From: Micavibrio_A sp964539025
GTDB lineage: Bacteria > Pseudomonadota > Alphaproteobacteria > Micavibrionales > Micavibrionaceae
Assembly (NCBI GenBank): GCA_964539025.1
Contig: CAZIFA010000007.1
Location: 94,091 to 158,090, forward strand
DNA length: 64,000 bases
Direction: 5' to 3'
Both the position numbers and the translations under genes were made by a program. This document shows, piece by piece, positions 9,037 through 16,170 of the stretch. The first letter of the stretch is position 1; each line of letters opens with the position of its first letter. The notes beneath the pieces were generated by a model. It had not been told where the DNA came from, searched no databases, and saw only the letters and a list, made by a program, of their open reading frames with translations.

Positions 9037-9551
9037 GCAGGATGCGCGTCGAACGTACTTTGCAAAGCCACCTGATCGGCTAGAAAATATCCTTTTGAAC
9101 GACTGCGTTCCAATGCGGAAATCCGACACTGCGGCACACCGGAATACACCGATGTCATATAGACTTGCGACCATTCACGGAACCACCGCTCATCAACACA
9201 TTGACTACCCGTTAATGGCTCCAGCAGGGCTTCTGCACGTTCACCATTTTCGATGATGGCCTCACCATCTAGCGTAACCTGCAATTTCCCCTGCCCCATG
9301 AATATCTCCGCGCCCGCACTCTCGAATGCGGCCTGCAACCAGCGATGATCGCGAGCGGACAAAGGACGCCCCTCGTCTTCAAAATTCTTCAGTCTGTTTC
9401 TTTTGATACCTGCGGCATCGGCCGTGGCCTGCAGGGTCAAACGTAACAGCCCGCGCAGGAGTTTCGATGCTTCGGGCGTCACCAGCAACGGTGCGTCGCT
9501 GTTTTTACTGGTCCGGTGAAATTCCGCTACATGTGCTCGCAATGTACTCAT
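9033..9551 (-). CDS. XRE-like helix-turn-helix DNA-binding protein
   Basis: 172 residues. Residues about 33-85 have the pattern of a Cro/CI-type HTH: LRLTLQATADAAGIKRNRLKNFE is followed by GRPLSARDHRWLQAAFESAGAEI, a layout common to short alphaproteobacterial regulators. The C-terminal 80 residues (GGEA-like LDGEAIIENGERAEALLEPL) are not recognised. The start at 9551 is preceded by GGGGGATTG. It is divergent from trmJ with 55 bases between starts, and convergent with the exported protein (four-base overlap). Targets are unknown. Confidence 0.6.
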   Translation of the reverse strand: MSTLRAHVAEFHRTSKNSDAPLLVTPEASKLLRGLLRLTLQATADAAGIKRNRLKNFEDEGRPLSARDHRWLQAAFESAGAEIFMGQGKLQVTLDGEAIIENGERAEALLEPLTGSQCVDERWFREWSQVYMTSVYSGVPQCRISALERSRSKGYFLADQVALQSTFDAHPA

Positions 9552-9606
9552 ACAATCCCCCTAAACTCCTATTGTTTTACGGCAAAACTCCCGCTATGAC
9601 AATCCC

Positions 9607-10350
9607 ATGAAACCAGTCATCGTTTTGGTCAATCCGCAGATGGGGGAAAATATCGGCGCCGCAGCGCGCGCGATGCTTAATTGCGGCATCGATGAACTGC
9701 GTATCGTCAACCCGCGCGATGGCTGGCCCAATGAACGTGCCGATGCCATGTCTTCGGGTGCGCTTGAAAAAATGCTACCCGTGAAGGTTTATAATACGAC
9801 CGCTGAGGCTCTTGCTGATTGTCATTACGCCTACGCCACAACAGCCCGCATCCGCGATATGGTCAAACCTGTGCTGACCGCAAAAGAAGCCGCGAGCGAT
9901 TGCCGCACCCGTGAATCCCAAGGCCAGAAATGCGCTTATCTGTTCGGTGCTGAACGCGCGGGGCTCGATAACGAAGATGTCGCGCTTTCGCACGCTATCA
10001 TTACCATTCCAGTTAATCCGGATTTTTCTTCGCTCAATCTCGGTCAAGGCGTTTTGCTCTGCGCCTATGAATGGTATCAACTTGCCGCTATCAAAGGCAT
10101 TCCCCGCACCGCAACGACAGAATTAAGCAAACAGGCAGAATTGCCAGCGGCGCATGATGAGTTAAACAATCTCTACAATCGTCTTGAGGAAGAACTCCGC
10201 GCGGGGCATTTCTTCCGCACACAGGAAATGCAGCCTACCGTCATGCGCAACCTAAAAAACCTGCTGGGCCGCGCAGAAATGACGTCACAGGAAGTGAACA
10301 CATTCCACGGGCTTATCACCGCGCTTACCGGAAAGAAAAACCTGAAATAA
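9607..10350 (+). CDS. trmJ: tRNA/rRNA 2'-O-methyltransferase, TrmJ/LasT type (SpoU family)
   Basis: Predicted to 2'-O-methylate position 32 of tRNA with S-adenosylmethionine. 247 residues; the SPOUT knot motifs are present: motif 1 VNPQMGENIGAAARAMLNCG at the N-terminus, motif 2 AYLFGAERAGLDNEDV near residue 114, and motif 3 IPVNPDFSSLNLGQGV near residue 137. The C-terminal about 70 residues are the helical extension seen in TrmJ. A bidirectional terminator follows at about 10411. Assignment to TrmJ rather than another SpoU member rests on motif spacing. Confidence 0.85.
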   Translation: MKPVIVLVNPQMGENIGAAARAMLNCGIDELRIVNPRDGWPNERADAMSSGALEKMLPVKVYNTTAEALADCHYAYATTARIRDMVKPVLTAKEAASDCRTRESQGQKCAYLFGAERAGLDNEDVALSHAIITIPVNPDFSSLNLGQGVLLCAYEWYQLAAIKGIPRTATTELSKQAELPAAHDELNNLYNRLEEELRAGHFFRTQEMQPTVMRNLKNLLGRAEMTSQEVNTFHGLITALTGKKNLK

Positions 10351-10405
10351 CCGTCGGCTCGACGCATGCAAAGCATGCGGGTGACGACGACGGCAACAAA
10401 AGATG

Positions 10406-10437
10406 AAAAAAGCCGCCCTTGTGAGGCGGCTTTTTTT
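10406..10437. terminator. bidirectional rho-independent terminator between trmJ and rpsD
   Basis: Stem AGCCGCC / GGCGGCT (10411-10417 with 10425-10431) around a seven-base loop, preceded by AAAAA and followed by TTTTTTT, so it can stop transcription from both convergent genes. Confidence 0.85.
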
Positions 10438-10456
10438 GAATTTCGTCCCGTACCAA

Positions 10457-11074
10457 TTAGCGGGAATAGAATTCGACCACGAGATGCGGTTCCATTTGTA
10501 CCGGGAACGGAACATCTTCCAGTTTCGGTGTACGCAAAAACGTGCACTTGCCGGATTTCGCATCGACTTCGATGTACTCAGGTACATCGCGCTCTGGCGA
10601 TTCCAGTGCCGCGATAACAACAGCCATCTGGCGGGATTTTTCTTTCAGTTCGATCTTGTCGCCCGGTTTAACCTGGTACGATCCGATTGTAACCGTTTTT
10701 CCATTCACGGTTACGTGGCCGTGGGAAACCAACTGGCGCGCCGCGAAAACAGTCGGGATGAATTTTGCGCGGTAGCAAACTGCATCCAGACGGCGCTCGA
10801 GCAGACCGATCAGGTTTTCACCCGTGTCGCCTTTCAGGCGGACGGCTTCTTCATAGTAACGGTGGAATTTACGCTCACCGATATTGGCGTAGTAGCCTTT
10901 CAGCTTTTGTTTCGCCATCAACTGAACGCCGTAATCGGTCGGTTTCGGGCGGCGGGCACCGTGCATGCCGGGGCCTGTCTGGCGAGTGTTATAGGGAGAT
11001 TTTGCGCGGCCCCAAAGGTTGCAGTTCAGGCGGCGGTCTATTTTATGCTTCGATGCTGGGCGTTTGTCGCTCAT
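10457..11074 (-). CDS. rpsD: 30S ribosomal protein S4
   Basis: Primary 16S rRNA-binding protein that nucleates 30S assembly. 205 residues. The N-terminus carries the long alphaproteobacterial form (KHKIDRRLNCNLWGR, then RQTGPGMHGARRPK). The S4 RNA-binding domain lies around residues 95-155 (ERRLDAVCYRAKF, ARQLVSHGHVTVNGK). The usual C-terminal VVEFYSR is present. It is monocistronic here, as is common in this class. Confidence 0.97.
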   Translation of the reverse strand: MSDKRPASKHKIDRRLNCNLWGRAKSPYNTRQTGPGMHGARRPKPTDYGVQLMAKQKLKGYYANIGERKFHRYYEEAVRLKGDTGENLIGLLERRLDAVCYRAKFIPTVFAARQLVSHGHVTVNGKTVTIGSYQVKPGDKIELKEKSRQMAVVIAALESPERDVPEYIEVDAKSGKCTFLRTPKLEDVPFPVQMEPHLVVEFYSR

Positions 11075-11220
11075 AGTTTTCAGTCCTTTTTGTATATTAA
11101 GTTATTGTCCCAATTGCCTTTTTTAGGAGAGAGCCAAGCTCACCGGACGATATTTCAACCGTCACTTCGAGGGAATACGGGGGTTTATAGCGATTTTTAG
11201 GCCTAAGTCAAAGAAATTTA

Positions 11221-11325
11221 AGTCCTCTCCCCGGCGGGGAGAGGATTTAGGTGAGGGGGTTCGATATTGTTTGGTGAGATTCTAAACCCTCACCCCTGCC
11301 CTCTCCCTCAGGGAGAGGGAGATTT
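11221..11325. repeat. dispersed palindrome, family C, copy 1
   Basis: Begins AGTCCTCTCCCC...GGGGAGAGGATTTAGG and ends CCCTCTCCCTCAGGGAGAGG. The same unit occurs at 30539 and, inside the mfd coding sequence, at 43036. It occupies most of the gap between rpsD and the 62-codon frame; the rest of this gap (11075-11220) holds only the probable rpsD promoter region, with nothing else recognisable. Confidence 0.75.
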
Positions 11326-11327
11326 AT

Positions 11328-11516
11328 TTAATATTTAGCGACCGGGTCGCTCGCTTCCATCGTGTCTTTTAATCCCTTATCGATGTCACTTTCGGACAAG
11401 GATTCACGAACCGCCCTGTCCTGCTCATGCGCGGCCTTAAGCTTTTTCTCAAGCTTCTCGTCATTGTGAGACTCACAATGACAGAACATGTTTTTGATGA
11501 AAACGAACATGATCAT
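11328..11516 (-). CDS. small hypothetical protein (62 residues)
   Basis: Follows the EF-hand gene on the same strand with a two-base gap, suggesting co-transcription. The N-terminal residues 9-19 (NMFCHCESHND) are encoded by a perfect 9-base inverted repeat, CATTGTGAG-A-CTCACAATG (11462-11480), so the start of the reading frame may be repeat-derived. The remainder is a charged, helical-looking stretch (EKLEKKLKAAHEQDRAV, SDIDKGLKDTMEA). No family is recognised. It could be a chance frame. Confidence 0.4.
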   Translation of the reverse strand: MIMFVFIKNMFCHCESHNDEKLEKKLKAAHEQDRAVRESLSESDIDKGLKDTMEASDPVAKY

Positions 11517-11518
11517 TC

Positions 11519-12163
11519 CTAATGGTTGGTTTTCTCAGGCTTCGGGGCAAGACCTTCCTTGTGATAGAACGCGGCCTTCAACTCGTCATAGCTGACCTGA
11601 TTGTCGTTGTCATTGTCGGCATCTTGGAATCCGACACCCGTAAATTCATACAAGGTCAGACCCGCCTTCTTGTCCATGTTCAGCTTGCTGTAGTAAGGAA
11701 CCTGCTGAAGACGCGTTGTATATTCCTCTTGCGTCAGTTCAGGAATACCGTCGGCGTCGATGTCCGTATAGGTCCGCTTGCTGTATTCTACCGGCTCATA
11801 CGCAACCATCGCGTTGCTGTAAAATTCCTGATTATCGATTACCTTATTGTTGTTGTGATCCCACAGAGAGATAATGTCATTGGTCAGATCACCCGCCGAC
11901 ACGATCCGCTTGATCGTGGGGTTGTAATAATAGAACGTCACGACGCCCGGCATCACAGGCTCGAAACCCACGATCTTGGTTACGCCTTCGGGCAGCGCCG
12001 AATCTTTCGTCACAACCGTGTGGCTTTCATACGAGACACTGCCATCGGGATTTACCGTGCTGGTTTTCGATGTCACGCTTTCAGTTGTTCCAGCCATAGC
12101 CGGAATATGCGATGCCATGATCAAGGCGCACGCGCCCATCAATAATTTGTTCTGAATGTTCAT
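11519..12163 (-). CDS. exported EF-hand protein
   Basis: 214 residues with a signal peptide (MNIQNKLLMGACALIMASHIPAMA). Several calcium-loop-like segments follow: DHNNNKVIDNQEF fits the canonical DxNxNxxIxxxEF loop well; DIDADGIPELTQEEY and DADNDNDNQVSYDEL are good secondary matches; NMDKKAGLTLYEF is degenerate. It probably binds calcium in the periplasm or outside the cell; its role is unknown. A second, shorter exported EF-hand protein is encoded at 27985. The signal sequence and loops are seen directly; calcium binding is inferred. Confidence 0.8.
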   Translation of the reverse strand: MNIQNKLLMGACALIMASHIPAMAGTTESVTSKTSTVNPDGSVSYESHTVVTKDSALPEGVTKIVGFEPVMPGVVTFYYYNPTIKRIVSAGDLTNDIISLWDHNNNKVIDNQEFYSNAMVAYEPVEYSKRTYTDIDADGIPELTQEEYTTRLQQVPYYSKLNMDKKAGLTLYEFTGVGFQDADNDNDNQVSYDELKAAFYHKEGLAPKPEKTNH

Positions 12164-12232
12164 AATGAATTCCTCTATCGTTCGTTAACTATCGAATAAC
12201 AAACGAAGGGATAAAAGGAAGGTTCCCGATAA

Positions 12233-12275
12233 GGCGTGGCCACGCCATGCGAAGCTCCGCAAGAGCGAAGCATGG
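12233..12275. repeat. tRNA-trailer repeat, family F, copy 1
   Basis: Read on the minus strand it starts in the CCA of tRNA-Ile as CCATGCTTCGCTCTTGCG and continues GAGCTTCGCATGGCGTGGCC, forming a hairpin closed by CCATGC/GCATGG. A near copy follows tRNA-Lys at 49288. Confidence 0.6.
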
Positions 12276-12349
12276 TGGGCCCTGCTGGACTCGAACCAGC
12301 GACCATTCCGTTATGAGCGGAACGCTCTAACCAACTGAGCTAAGGGCCC
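12273..12349 (-). tRNA. tRNA-Ile (CAT anticodon, lysidine type)
   Basis: 77 nt including an encoded CCA. Acceptor GGGCCCT/AGGGCCC, D-arm GCTC..GAGC, anticodon stem TTCCG/CGGAA with loop CTCATAA, T-arm GCTGG-TTCGAGT-CCAGC. The CAT anticodon could be Met or Ile; the CTTAGCTCAG start and the TGGTCGCTGGTTC segment resemble bacterial tRNA-Ile2, whose C34 is modified by TilS, more than elongator Met. No initiator features (C1-A72 mismatch, GGG-CCC anticodon-stem pairs) are present. Confidence 0.88.
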
Positions 12350-12475
12350 TACCTACTGGGTTTATGCCCAAATCGGCCCGGACTGTCCAGCCTGCAAGGG
12401 CCTTGCGGAACAAAAGTCTGGTTTTATTCGTTCAACCCGTTATATTCCATAGCGTTACATCCCAGGAGCATTAAT

Positions 12476-13645
12476 ATGAAAAAAATTAGTTTGAGCGTTT
12501 TGAGCCTGCTTTGCGCCGGTTTTGCCCTTCCCGCTTTCGCCGCTTCGGACCTGATGGTCGCGGCCACGATGCAGCGCTGCACGGCCAACGCGGAATGCGT
12601 GCTGGTTACAAACAGTTGTAACGACAATTGCGGCTTCGTTCCGGTCAACAAGGAAAACATGACTGCGCTCGAAGGGCTGTACCAATCCCGCTGCGGCAAA
12701 CCGATGAGCGCGAACCCCGCCTGTAACATGAATCCGCCGCTCGCCGCCGCCTGTATCAATGCGCGCTGCACGCTCGATTACGCCTACAAACATAATGCAG
12801 ACGCACAGGACTACAAACCCGGCGCGTATCCGGTTCCTGAGACAGCCGTTCCATCCAAAGTTCCGGCTCAGGCTTATCAAGGCGTTGATGACACCAAAGG
12901 CGGTTTCAGCGCGTACAACTTACCGAATGCGGAAGTAAAACAAAACACTGTCGGCACGATAACGACCAAAGTCTATGTTCCGCCGTCCGCACCTGTCACA
13001 GGTGGCAACTACGTGCCTGTGGACGGCACGACGCCCGCTGCTCCTGTTGCGCCTGCCGTTCCGGCAACGTCCGCACCGATAGCCGCTGCCCCTGCTCCTG
13101 CACCTGTTGCACCAGCACCTGCACAGAAGTCCGCACCCGCCGCTATTCCGCCCGCTGCCGTACCCACGCCTGCATCGAACGCTACACCTGCCGTTCCGGC
13201 GATGACTCCTTCAAGACCGAACCAGTTACCGCCCGTCGCACCTCCTGCTCCCGCACCGGCCACGGCAACACCGACATATGTTCCGCCGCCTGCGCCTGCT
13301 GCGGCCCCTGCCTATGTCCCGGCTGAAACAAAGCCATCCGGCCCCGCCATTCCGGCCGTTGGCGCGAGCGGCGTTCCACAAGCACCGCCCGGTTCGACGC
13401 CGATACCACCATCCGATCTGAAACCGACGCCGACCTTCGTGCCACCCGCAGGCACGGCGGTCCCCGCGAATCCGGAAGATCCGGGTGCGCCGCCGCCCGA
13501 AGGCACGCAGATCATGATGAAGGGCCAGCCCGGCTCTGAAGATATGATGCCGCTGCCGCAGGTGCGCGGCGATGCGCCCAAGCAGACTTTCGGCACGGCG
13601 CCAGATGCCCCTGCCAAAAACGTGAAATTCGGCGTCAACGAATAA
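12476..13645 (+). CDS. exported protein with Cys-rich N-terminal domain and Pro/Ala-rich tail
   Basis: 389 residues. Signal peptide MKKISLSVLSLLCAGFALPAFA, then a compact domain (about 23-102) with seven or eight Cys (MQRCTANAECV, NSCNDNCGF, SRCGKP, PACNM, AACINARCTLDY), likely disulfide-bonded. From about residue 160 to 350 the protein is low-complexity Pro/Ala with repeated APAPAPV and YVPP-type units, presumably an extended spacer across the periplasm or cell wall. A clear AGGAG precedes the ATG and a terminator follows at 13661. The family is not recognised; surface or periplasmic location is inferred. Confidence 0.8.
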   Translation: MKKISLSVLSLLCAGFALPAFAASDLMVAATMQRCTANAECVLVTNSCNDNCGFVPVNKENMTALEGLYQSRCGKPMSANPACNMNPPLAAACINARCTLDYAYKHNADAQDYKPGAYPVPETAVPSKVPAQAYQGVDDTKGGFSAYNLPNAEVKQNTVGTITTKVYVPPSAPVTGGNYVPVDGTTPAAPVAPAVPATSAPIAAAPAPAPVAPAPAQKSAPAAIPPAAVPTPASNATPAVPAMTPSRPNQLPPVAPPAPAPATATPTYVPPPAPAAAPAYVPAETKPSGPAIPAVGASGVPQAPPGSTPIPPSDLKPTPTFVPPAGTAVPANPEDPGAPPPEGTQIMMKGQPGSEDMMPLPQVRGDAPKQTFGTAPDAPAKNVKFGVNE

Positions 13646-13660
13646 TTCTGGTCATGAAGG

Positions 13661-13688
13661 AAAAACCCCGCCGATGGCGGGGTTTTTT
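13661..13688. terminator. bidirectional rho-independent terminator
   Basis: AAAAACCCCGCC-GAT-GGCGGGGTTTTTT. It serves the Pro/Ala-rich gene on the plus strand and the rpoD-sseB-like transcript on the minus strand. Confidence 0.85.
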
Positions 13689-14079
13689 ATTTCTGTTCCG
13701 TGTCGTCGTTGGCGACGGTGGCAAAGACCTTGAGATGCGCCCCTTGGAACACGATACCTCCGCTAATCGGGTTGACCATCAGATATTGATCGGCGTCCAT
13801 AAGATCTGCGAACAGATCGCCTTCGAATTCATACAGAACATAACCGTCCGGCACATCGGCATCGGCCACGAACGCGTTCACTTCCTCTTCATCGGTGAAG
13901 ATCGGGATATATTCGATGTCCTGATTGTCTTCGAGAAGATAGTTGAGGAAGCTCAAAGTAAGCTCATCGCCCTTTTCGGGCTGCGCATAAATGTAAAGTG
14001 TGCTGACCACCAATTCCTTGATCAGCTTTTCAAAAAGACTGTCATCTCCCTCTACAATCTTTTCGATGATGTCGCGCAT
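13687..14079 (-). CDS. SseB-like protein
   Basis: 130 residues. The segment LYIYAQPEKGDELTLSFL, then YIPIFTDEEEVNAF and ADQYLMVNPISGG, follows the order of the SseB N-terminal domain (a strand pair, FTs-x-E-E-L, then a ...NP-G motif). The E. coli member is known only for altered serine sensitivity, so the biochemical role is unknown. The start lies four bases after the rpoD stop, so it is the last gene of the dnaG-rpoD unit. Confident about a real gene, moderately about the family. Confidence 0.7.
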   Translation of the reverse strand: MRDIIEKIVEGDDSLFEKLIKELVVSTLYIYAQPEKGDELTLSFLNYLLEDNQDIEYIPIFTDEEEVNAFVADADVPDGYVLYEFEGDLFADLMDADQYLMVNPISGGIVFQGAHLKVFATVANDDTEQK

Positions 14080-14082
14080 GGA

Positions 14083-16107
14083 TTAAGTATCCAAGAAGCT
14101 GCGCAGTTTGCGCGAACGGCTCGGGTGTTTGAGTTTACGCAGAGCCTTTGCCTCGATCTGACGGATACGCTCGCGCGTAACGTTGAACTGCTGCCCAACT
14201 TCTTCCAGCGTGTGGTCGGTGTTCATACCGATACCAAAACGCATACGCAGGACGCGCTCTTCACGCGGCGTGAGCGATGCCAGAACGCGGGTCGTGGTTT
14301 CACGCAGGTTCGAATGAATCGCGGCCTCAACAGGCAAAATCGCATTCTTGTCCTCGATGAAATCGCCCAAGGAAGAATCTTCTTCGTCGCCAATCGGCGT
14401 TTCCAGCGATACAGGCTCTTTCGCGATTTTCAAAACCTTGCGCACTTTATCCAACGGCATGTGCAGACGAGCTGCCAATTCTTCGGGCGTCGGCTCGCGG
14501 CCGATTTCGTGCATCATCTGGCGCGATGTACGAACCAATTTGTTGATCGTCTCGATCATGTGCACCGGAATACGGATCGTTCTGGCTTGGTCGGCAATAG
14601 AACGCGTAATAGCCTGACGAATCCACCATGTGGCATAGGTCGAAAATTTGTACCCACGACGATATTCGAATTTATCGACCGCCTTCATCAAACCGATATT
14701 GCCTTCCTGAATAAGATCCAGGAATTGCAAACCGCGGTTCGTGTATTTCTTCGCGATAGAGATAACCAGACGAAGGTTTGCCTCAACCATCTCCTTTTTC
14801 GCGCGAGCGGCTTCGCGTTCGCCTTTTTGAACAGTTCCGGCAATACGGCGAAATTCGGAAATCGGCAACATGGCTTCTTCGGAAATAACGCCGATTTGCT
14901 CACGCACCTCTTTTACTTTTTCTTCGGACTTGTCCGCAAATTTTTCCCAGTTTTTGCCGAGCTTGCGCACTTTCGAAAGCCATTTCGGGTCCAATTCGTG
15001 ACCATAGTAATGCTCAAGGAATTCTTCGCGCTTCACTTTGGCATCCGTTGCCATGCGCAGAAGTTTGCCTTCCATGCCGACCAATTCGCGGTTGACCTTG
15101 TGCAACGCCTCGACCAGCTGTTCGATACGCGCATTGTTCATGCGCACTTCGTTCATCAAGCCGACCATCTCGGCCTTGAGTTTGTCGTATTTTTTATCGA
15201 GCGCGGGCTCGACCTTTTTACCTTGCGTCAGGAACTCAAGACGTTCCTTTTGCGCAGCCTGCATTTTCTTGTAAGTCTTTTTGATCTTCGAAAAACTTTC
15301 AAAAACTTGTGGCTTCAACTGCTCTTCCATCGCGGCGAGCGAAGGGTTGTCTGCATCGTCGCCTTCGGTGTGGCCCTCTTCGCCTTCGGCAGGCTCAGGC
15401 GGATCATCGAGGCCATCGCCAGCGGGGGCAGGCGGTGCACCTTCGCCTTCGGGCGTTCCATACGTCGCATCGAGGTCGATAACTTCGCGTAAGAGAATGT
15501 CTCCCTTCTCCAGCGCCGCATACCATGCGAGCAGGGATTCAATCGCGAGCGGGCTTTCGCAAATCCCGCCGATCATCAATTCGCGCCCGGCTTCGATGCG
15601 TTTTGCAATCGCGATCTCGCCTTCGCGGGAAAGAAGTTCGACGGAACCCATTTCGCGCAGGTACATACGCACAGGATCATCGGTGCGGCCCGTGTCGTCG
15701 GCGGAAATATTCCCGCCGGATTCGTATTCACCTTTTTCTTCTTTTTCTTCGGCCTCGGCTTCATCTTCGCCGCCATCGGACATCTGGATGCCGACGTCGG
15801 ACAATGTCGACATCGCATCTTCGATTTGTTCGGACGTAAAATCTTCGGCAGGCAGCGCGGCGTTCAGTTCATCATAGGTGATGTAACCGCGCTCCTTGCC
15901 TTTCGTGACCAGTTTCTTGACGATCTGTGCGAGCGAACCTTTGGTTGCGTTCGACGTCGTGCCTTCCGAGGCTTCTTCACCTTCGGAATCTTTGTCCTTG
16001 TCAGCTTGCTTGGAAGCCTTCGCAGGTTTCGCAGCCTTTTTGACCGCCGCTGCCTTAGGTGGAGGTGTTTGTTTCTTCGTCATCGCCATTTTTTGTTTGG
16101 TTGCCAT
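14083..16107 (-). CDS. rpoD: RNA polymerase primary sigma factor (sigma-70)
   Basis: 674 residues. An N-terminal Ala/Lys-rich extension (about 1-55) precedes region 1.1. Region 1.2 is visible as DPVRMYLREMGSVELLSREGE, followed by the acidic non-conserved insert. Region 2 contains NLRLVISIAKKYTNRGLQF and the promoter-melting KFSTYATWWIRQAI; region 4.2 ends with TLEEVGQQFNVTRERIRQIE. All are primary-sigma hallmarks. It is preceded by dnaG (63-base gap) and followed by the sseB-like gene, the usual macromolecular-synthesis layout without rpsU. Confidence 0.97.
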   Translation of the reverse strand: MATKQKMAMTKKQTPPPKAAAVKKAAKPAKASKQADKDKDSEGEEASEGTTSNATKGSLAQIVKKLVTKGKERGYITYDELNAALPAEDFTSEQIEDAMSTLSDVGIQMSDGGEDEAEAEEKEEKGEYESGGNISADDTGRTDDPVRMYLREMGSVELLSREGEIAIAKRIEAGRELMIGGICESPLAIESLLAWYAALEKGDILLREVIDLDATYGTPEGEGAPPAPAGDGLDDPPEPAEGEEGHTEGDDADNPSLAAMEEQLKPQVFESFSKIKKTYKKMQAAQKERLEFLTQGKKVEPALDKKYDKLKAEMVGLMNEVRMNNARIEQLVEALHKVNRELVGMEGKLLRMATDAKVKREEFLEHYYGHELDPKWLSKVRKLGKNWEKFADKSEEKVKEVREQIGVISEEAMLPISEFRRIAGTVQKGEREAARAKKEMVEANLRLVISIAKKYTNRGLQFLDLIQEGNIGLMKAVDKFEYRRGYKFSTYATWWIRQAITRSIADQARTIRIPVHMIETINKLVRTSRQMMHEIGREPTPEELAARLHMPLDKVRKVLKIAKEPVSLETPIGDEEDSSLGDFIEDKNAILPVEAAIHSNLRETTTRVLASLTPREERVLRMRFGIGMNTDHTLEEVGQQFNVTRERIRQIEAKALRKLKHPSRSRKLRSFLDT

Positions 16108-16170
16108 CCGTGTGTCCCCGATTCGCTCATTAGACCGGAATTCGCCTTAAATTCAAAGCCTTTGATCGGT

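Noticed and set aside
10403..11200. Plus-strand open frame of 265 codons across rpsD
   Set aside because: rpsD is unambiguous on the other strand; the frame begins in a terminator.
13654..15492. Plus-strand open frame of 612 codons antisense to rpoD
   Set aside because: It lies wholly opposite rpoD and the SseB-like gene, both of which are certain; its translation is low-quality (Phe/Arg-rich) with no domain, and it starts in a terminator.
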